Shown: positions 13,653-17,978 of the stretch, piece after piece
Layout: every line of letters begins with the position of its first letter
How positions within the stretch are numbered: position 1 is the stretch's first letter
Assembly: GCA_945982465.1 (NCBI GenBank)
Contig: CAMFSB010000004.1
Coordinates: 1-17,978, forward strand
Direction: 5' to 3'
Length of the DNA stretch: 17,978 nt
From: an uncultured Faecalibacterium sp.
GTDB taxonomy: Bacteria; Bacillota; Clostridia; Oscillospirales; Ruminococcaceae
Position numbers and translations under genes: made by a program
The notes under the pieces: model-generated
What the model was told of the DNA's origin: nothing
Seen by the model: the letters and a program-made list of their open reading frames with translations, nothing else
Databases searched by the model: none

Positions 13653-14765
13653 GTGTTCAACAAAAACAGGCGCGGCCGCCGCGTCAAGCACTACGGCCAC
13701 AATTACTATTCGCGCCGCCAGCGGGCGCGGCGTACGGCGGGCCTTTTGTGCGCCGCGGCGCTGGTGTTTGCCGTGGGCTGGCTGGCCGGGCCGCATATTC
13801 TGGACTTTGGCACCGGGCTGTGGTACAGTGTAGTTCACCCCAAGCCGGAGGCGGAAAGCCAGAGCCAGCCGGCCGCCTCGTCGCAGGCGCAGCCGCAGGC
13901 CACCCCCCAGCCGGAGAACACCGCCCTGCCCGAGGAGATGCAGCCCACCGCCGCCATCGTGGAGGGCAAATGGGCCGCGGTGAACCTGTCGGCGCTGGGC
14001 AGCCCGCAGGCCATTGAGGCCGCCGCGGCCAACGCCGCCGCAAACGGCGTGTCCTACGCCCTCATCACCCTCAAGGACACTTCGGGCTATCTCTACTACC
14101 CGTCGGCGGTGCCGGCGGCTTCGGGCAGCATCGCGGCGTCCACCGTGGACGCCGCCGCCGTGGCCGCCGCGTTCAAGGCGGCGGGCGTCACGCCGGTGGC
14201 CTGCCTGTCGGCGTTCCGCGACCCCATCGCCGCCTATACCGATCGTTCTATGGGCATCCACTATACCAACAGCGATTATATGTGGCTGGATAACGCCGCC
14301 GACGCGGGCGGCAAGCCCTGGCTGAACCCCTATTCCGACGGCGCGGTGCAGTTCATCGGCGATCTGATCGAGGAGACGGCCGCCCTGGGCTATGACCATG
14401 TGTTGCTGAGCACGGTGCAGTTCCCGGTGTATGTGTCCGCCAAGCAGGACTTTGGCAACACGGCGGGGCTGGGCCGGGCGCAGGCGCTGCAAAAGGACAT
14501 TGCCGCCTGGGCTAACCGGTTTGCGGGCCGGGTGACCCTGTGGTACGAATACAGCTATGCCGCCTGCCAGGCGCCCAGCACGGCGCTGGACGCGCTGCCC
14601 AGCGAGCTGGGAGTGGAAAACCTGGTGCTGCGCATGCCCGCCCCGGCGGCTGAGGGCGAGACCCCGCCGGATGTTTCGGCGCTGGATGAGATCGTGCAGG
14701 CCATGAAAGACGGCGGCTGCACCTACGTCGTGGTGCGCGACGGCAGCACGGCGGATTTCCGCTGA
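13653..14765 (+). CDS. Membrane-anchored DUF4015-like (putative glycosyl hydrolase) protein
   Basis: A 370-residue protein starting with GTG 13653 (GGGGAG 7 bases upstream). A very basic cytoplasmic tail (about 1-28) precedes one membrane segment (28-48), then a Ser/Gln/Pro/Ala-rich linker (63-98), then an extracellular domain. LITLKDTSGYLYYPS (137-151), VACLSAFRDPIAAY (182-195), GKPWLNPYSDGAVQFIGDLIEETAALGYDHVLLS (219 on) follow the plan of the DUF4015 putative glycosidase TIM barrel. The relatives' xQFDYVRFP strand, with its acidic residue, reads LLSTVQFPVY here (251-260), so hydrolytic activity is doubtful. It may bind rather than cut cell-wall or capsule glycans. It follows the Rnf-like trio at 20 bases, so it is probably co-transcribed. 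Confidence 0.75.
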   Translation: MFNKNRRGRRVKHYGHNYYSRRQRARRTAGLLCAAALVFAVGWLAGPHILDFGTGLWYSVVHPKPEAESQSQPAASSQAQPQATPQPENTALPEEMQPTAAIVEGKWAAVNLSALGSPQAIEAAAANAAANGVSYALITLKDTSGYLYYPSAVPAASGSIAASTVDAAAVAAAFKAAGVTPVACLSAFRDPIAAYTDRSMGIHYTNSDYMWLDNAADAGGKPWLNPYSDGAVQFIGDLIEETAALGYDHVLLSTVQFPVYVSAKQDFGNTAGLGRAQALQKDIAAWANRFAGRVTLWYEYSYAACQAPSTALDALPSELGVENLVLRMPAPAAEGETPPDVSALDEIVQAMKDGGCTYVVVRDGSTADFR

Positions 14766-14798
14766 CGGCGGAACCCCTGAGGAGGAGTTGAATACAAG

Positions 14799-16085
14799 AT
14801 GAACAACCATTGCTTTGGCCCGGCGCATATCCTGCTGCCGGATGAGCGCATTCCCCTTGGCCAGTGGGCGTGCATCGCCTGCGACCAGTTCACCAGCGAC
14901 TACGCCTACTGGAAGCAGGCCGAGGCGCTGACCGCCGGCGTGCCCAGCGCGCTGCATCTGGTGCTGCCTGAGGCGTACCTGGGCACGGCCGAGGCCGAGC
15001 GCCGCACCGCGGCCATCCCCACGGCCATGCGGGAATACCGCGAAACGGTGCTGACCCGTGCGGTGGACGGCTATGTGTATGTGGAGCGCACCGAGCAAAG
15101 CGGCCGGGTGCGCCAGGGGCTGGTAGGCGTGGTGGACCTGGAAGCCTACAGCTACGAAAAAGGCGCGCTGCCGCTGGTGCGCCCCAGCGAGAACACTGTG
15201 GTGGAGCGCATCCCGCCCCGCATGGCGGTGCGCCGCGGCGCCAGCCTGGAGCTGCCCCATGTGATGATGCTGGCCGATGACGCCGGCCAGACCCTGGTGG
15301 AGCCGGTGGGCGCGGCCAAGGCCCGCCTGCGCCCGCTGTACGAGGGCGAGCTGATGCTGGGCGGCGGCCACATCGCGGGCTGGGCCGTGGAGGACCCGGC
15401 TCTGCTGGAGCAGATCGACCGGGCAGTGGCCGCCCTGCAAAGCCGCGAGGGGTTTGACGCCAAGTACCCGCAGGCGGCGGGCGGCGCGCCCATGGCGCTG
15501 GCTGTGGGCGATGGCAACCATTCGCTGGCCACCGCCAAGGCCTGCTGGGAGGCGCTGAAACCTACCCTGCCGCCCGAACAGCAAAAGACCCACCCGGCCC
15601 GCTGGTGCCTGGCCGAGGTATGCAACGTGCATTCCCCTGCCATCGAGATCGAGCCGATCCACCGGGTGCTGTTCGGCACCAAGGCGGACACCGTGCTGCT
15701 GGCGCTGATTGCCTGGAGCGACTTGCACGGGCTGGGGCTGCATACCGGCCCCGGCGCCCAGAGCTTTACCATCCAGGGCCGGCAGTACCGGTGCGGCTTC
15801 CACTTCGACAGCCCGGCCGAGCCGCTGACCGTGGGCACCATCGAGGCGTTTCTGGCCGATTTTCTGCAAAGCCGGCCCGAGGTCAAGGTAGACTACATCC
15901 ACGGCAAAGCCGCCGTGGAACAGCTGTGCGCCCAAAAAGGGGCGGTGGGCCTTTTGCTGCCGCCGTTTGACAAGGGCGACATCTTCAAAGGCGTGGTGCT
16001 GGGCGGCGTGCTGCCCCGCAAGACCTTCAGCATGGGCCACGCCGAGGAAAAACGGTATTATCTGGAGGCCCGGGCAATCGTGTGA
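14799..16085 (+). CDS. DUF1015 family protein
   Basis: A 428-residue cytoplasmic protein of the widely distributed DUF1015 family. It has the family features RPSENTVVERIPPR (128-141), YEGELM followed by GGGHIAGWAVED (181-199), and the signature VGDGNHSLATAKA (236-248; DGHHR in many members). The DGHHR-like motif recalls the ParB-like serine kinase fold, and DUF1015 genes often sit beside serine biosynthesis genes in other bacteria, but no ser gene is near here, so I give no enzymatic function. Length is normal. ATG 14799 has AGGAGGAG about 11 bases upstream. It lies 33 bases after the DUF4015-like gene on the same strand, and 209 bases without a clear terminator separate it from the helicase. 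Confidence 0.88.
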   Translation: MNNHCFGPAHILLPDERIPLGQWACIACDQFTSDYAYWKQAEALTAGVPSALHLVLPEAYLGTAEAERRTAAIPTAMREYRETVLTRAVDGYVYVERTEQSGRVRQGLVGVVDLEAYSYEKGALPLVRPSENTVVERIPPRMAVRRGASLELPHVMMLADDAGQTLVEPVGAAKARLRPLYEGELMLGGGHIAGWAVEDPALLEQIDRAVAALQSREGFDAKYPQAAGGAPMALAVGDGNHSLATAKACWEALKPTLPPEQQKTHPARWCLAEVCNVHSPAIEIEPIHRVLFGTKADTVLLALIAWSDLHGLGLHTGPGAQSFTIQGRQYRCGFHFDSPAEPLTVGTIEAFLADFLQSRPEVKVDYIHGKAAVEQLCAQKGAVGLLLPPFDKGDIFKGVVLGGVLPRKTFSMGHAEEKRYYLEARAIV

Positions 16086-16294
16086 CCGCCGCGGGCGTTT
16101 TGCCGCGCGCCGCACACACCCCGGCCGCAGGCCGGCAGGCGCATGCTGCGCGGCCCGCCTTTTGCGCGCGGAATCACCGGCGTGCGCGGGGGCCAGGCGC
16201 GCTGCGCCTGTGCGAAAAACCGGCTCTGCCCGCCGCCTTTGCGCGCCGGCAGGCCCCGGCCGCGCGGAACCAACCTGTAACATGACGGAGAATT

Positions 16295-17978
16295 ATGACA
16301 TTTAACGAACTGAACCTTTCCGCCCCGCTGCTGCGGGCTGTGGCCGACGCGGGCTACACCGAGCCTTCGCCCATCCAGGCCAAGGCCATCCCGCCGGTGG
16401 CGGCCGGGCGGGATCTGATGGGCTGCGCCCAGACCGGCACCGGCAAGACCGCCGCGTTCGCCCTGCCCATGCTGCAGCGGCTTGCGCAGGCCGCCCCCCG
16501 CAAAAAGGGGGCCATCCGGGCGCTGATCCTCACCCCCACGCGGGAGCTGGCGCTGCAGATCGGCGACAGCTTTGCCGCCTACGGCAAGTACCTGCCGCTG
16601 ACCTATACGGTGATCTTTGGCGGGGTGGGCCAGGCGCCCCAGGTGGCGGCCCTGCAAAAGGGCGTGGACATCGTGATCGCCTGCCCGGGCCGCCTGAACG
16701 ATTTGATCGGCCAGGGCTATGTGCACCTGGACAACCTGGAGATCTTTGTGCTGGACGAAGCCGACCGCATGCTGGATATGGGCTTTGTGCACGATGTAAA
16801 GCGAGTGATCGCAAAGCTGCCGGCCCGCCGCCAGAACCTGATGTTCAGCGCCACCATGCCCGCCGAGATCGAGGCGCTGGCCAAGGGCCTGCTGCATGAG
16901 CCTGCCTTCGTCAAGGTGGACCCGGTCTCCAGCACGGTGGACCGCATCGACCAGAGCCTGTATTTTGTGGAGGACAAGGCCGCCAAGCGCACGCTGCTGC
17001 CCCACCTGATCAAAACCTTGCGCCCGCCGGTGACCAACGCGCTGGTGTTCAGCCGCACCAAGCACGGGGCAGACCGCATCGCCAAAGACTTGTGCAAACA
17101 GGGCATCCCCGCCGCGGCCATCCACGGCAATAAAAGCCAGTCGGCCCGGGTGGCCGCGCTGGAGGGCTTTAAGGCGGGCAGGACCCGCGTGCTGGTGGCG
17201 ACCGACATCGCCGCCCGCGGCATTGATATCAGCGAGCTGGCCTATGTATTCAACTTTGACCTGCCCGAGGTGCCCGAGACCTATGTGCACCGCATCGGCC
17301 GTACCGCCCGCGCCGGGGCCGACGGCTGCGCCGTCAGCTTCTGCGCGCCGGAGGAACGGGAGTATCTGGCCGGCATCGAAAAGCTGAACCGCAAACGCAT
17401 CCCGGTGCGCACTGCCTGCCCCGGGGCGGCCGCGCCGGCTGTGCCGGAGCAGGCCGCAGCCCCTGCCCGGCCTGCTGCGCCGGCCGGGGCACAAACGCTG
17501 CAACCCGCCGCTGCCCGGCCTGCCGGGGCGGCAAGAAAAGAGGATGGAATCATGCAAGACAACGAAAAACGGCCGGCCCCGGAGGCCGGTGCGGCGCTTT
17601 CGGCCAGCGCCAAGCGCCGCCGTCGCCGCCGCCGCCGCAGCGCAGGCGAAGGGCAGAGCGTCCCCGCCCCAGCAGCGGCCGCAGCCCAGCCCGCAGCGCC
17701 GGCGCAGGCCAAAAAGCCCGGCGCCCCCAAAGGGCAGCCGCGCACGCCCCGCGCTGACACGCAGCCCGACTTTGACCCGCGCTTTCTCACGCCGGGCGCG
17801 GCCCAGACCGTGCGCGGCACCGGCGCGGCCCAGCCCCGGCCCGAACGGCCCGCCGCCGCAAAGCAGCAGCCCGCCGCCAAGGCGCCTGCTAAGGAAAAGC
17901 AGCCCGCCCCCGCCCGGGAGCCGCGGGCTGCCGGCCGCCGCCCGCCCGCCCCGCCGGCCCGCGGGCCGGCCGCCCGGG
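16295..17978 (+). CDS. DEAD-box RNA helicase (RhlE type), 3' end beyond window
   Basis: The frame is open from ATG 16295 to the last base (561 codons), so the gene is truncated by the window edge. The ATP-dependent RNA-unwinding core is complete: Q motif FNELNLSAP...PSPIQ (3-28), Walker A AQTGTGKT (45-52), PTRELALQ (81-88), a CPGR in place of TPGR (130-133), DEAD at 154-157, SAT at 185-187, motif [13 protein letters not shown] (301-312) and motif [12 protein letters not shown] (332-341). After about residue 373 comes a tail of Ala, Pro, Gln and Arg, with Lys followed by eight Arg (about 447-455). Such basic tails help RNA binding in cold-adaptation or ribosome-assembly helicases. GGAG precedes ATG by 4-5 bases. 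Confidence 0.93.
   Translation, partial: MTFNELNLSAPLLRAVADAGYTEPSPIQAKAIPPVAAGRDLMGCAQTGTGKTAAFALPMLQRLAQAAPRKKGAIRALILTPTRELALQIGDSFAAYGKYLPLTYTVIFGGVGQAPQVAALQKGVDIVIACPGRLNDLIGQGYVHLDNLEIFVLDEADRMLDMGFVHDVKRVIAKLPARRQNLMFSATMPAEIEALAKGLLHEPAFVKVDPVSSTVDRIDQSLYFVEDKAAKRTLLPHLIKTLRPPVTNALVFSRTKHGADRIAKDLCKQGIPAAAIHGNKSQSARVAALEGFKAGRTRVLVATDIAARGIDISELAYVFNFDLPEVPETYVHRIGRTARAGADGCAVSFCAPEEREYLAGIEKLNRKRIPVRTACPGAAAPAVPEQAAAPARPAAPAGAQTLQPAAARPAGAARKEDGIMQDNEKRPAPEAGAALSASAKRRRRRRRRSAGEGQSVPAPAAAAAQPAAPAQAKKPGAPKGQPRTPRADTQPDFDPRFLTPGAAQTVRGTGAAQPRPERPAAAKQQPAAKAPAKEKQPAPAREPRAAGRRPPAPPARGPAAR

Noticed and set aside
13599..16283. An 894-codon open frame on the minus strand
   Set aside because: It lies antisense to three well-supported plus-strand genes, has low-complexity His/Gly/Ala/Arg composition, no recognisable motifs and no ribosome site. 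Long antisense frames are expected at this GC content.
16086..16294. A possible small gene between DUF1015 and the helicase
   Set aside because: The short frames here are Arg/Ala-rich, lack a ribosome site and match nothing I know. I also see no clear promoter or terminator in the gap.

Overview
The window looks like a chromosomal segment from a high-GC member of the Bacillota, most plausibly an Oscillospirales/Ruminococcaceae gut anaerobe of the Gemmiger, Subdoligranulum, Faecalibacterium or Fournierella type. The evidence is the combination of very GC-rich coding DNA, strong AGGAGG-type ribosome sites, TATAAT/TATACT promoters with a TG extension, and a protein set typical of that group (a DUF6472-like mini-protein, a DHHA1-bearing AlaX, DUF1015, a DUF4015-type protein, YchF next to an MTA/SAH nucleosidase). 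The species call is inference. No tRNA, rRNA, CRISPR array, insertion sequence or phage gene was seen.

Layout. (1) 1-294: the 3' end of a Y-family DNA polymerase with a QQSLF clamp-binding motif. (2) 547-2799, minus strand: a translation-related operon alaX > trmB > DUF6472-like, driven from an extended -10 promoter at about 2843 and ended by a strong intrinsic terminator at 334-377. (3) 3009-6064, plus strand: malQ with its own near-consensus promoter, then a GGDEF-like protein with a ruined GGDEF motif, then a small helical protein whose start codon abuts an intrinsic terminator. (4) 6238-8067, minus strand: ychF > mtnN. (5) 8310-10513, plus strand: an OmpR/PhoB-type response regulator and its histidine kinase, overlapping by 1 base. 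(6) 10706-16085, plus strand: rpe, three Rnf-like membrane subunits (D, E, A), a membrane-anchored DUF4015-like TIM-barrel protein and a DUF1015 protein, tightly packed. (7) 16295 to the window end: a DEAD-box RNA helicase with a long Ala/Pro/Arg-rich tail, still open at the edge.

The most unusual item is the Rnf-like cassette at 11367-13632. It keeps the canonical D-E-A order but lacks RnfC, RnfG and RnfB. The RnfE-like and RnfA-like proteins have lost all four cysteines that hold the membrane [2Fe-2S] cluster in true Rnf/Nqr complexes, and the RnfD-like protein does not show the usual flavinylation motif where expected. It looks like the Rnf membrane scaffold repurposed for something other than ordinary ferredoxin:NAD electron transfer, and it is translationally coupled and co-directional with rpe and a cell-surface TIM-barrel protein.

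Most remaining genes are housekeeping functions: tRNA modification and proofreading, alpha-glucan use, methylthioadenosine/S-adenosylhomocysteine recycling, the pentose phosphate pathway, envelope or environmental sensing, and RNA remodelling.
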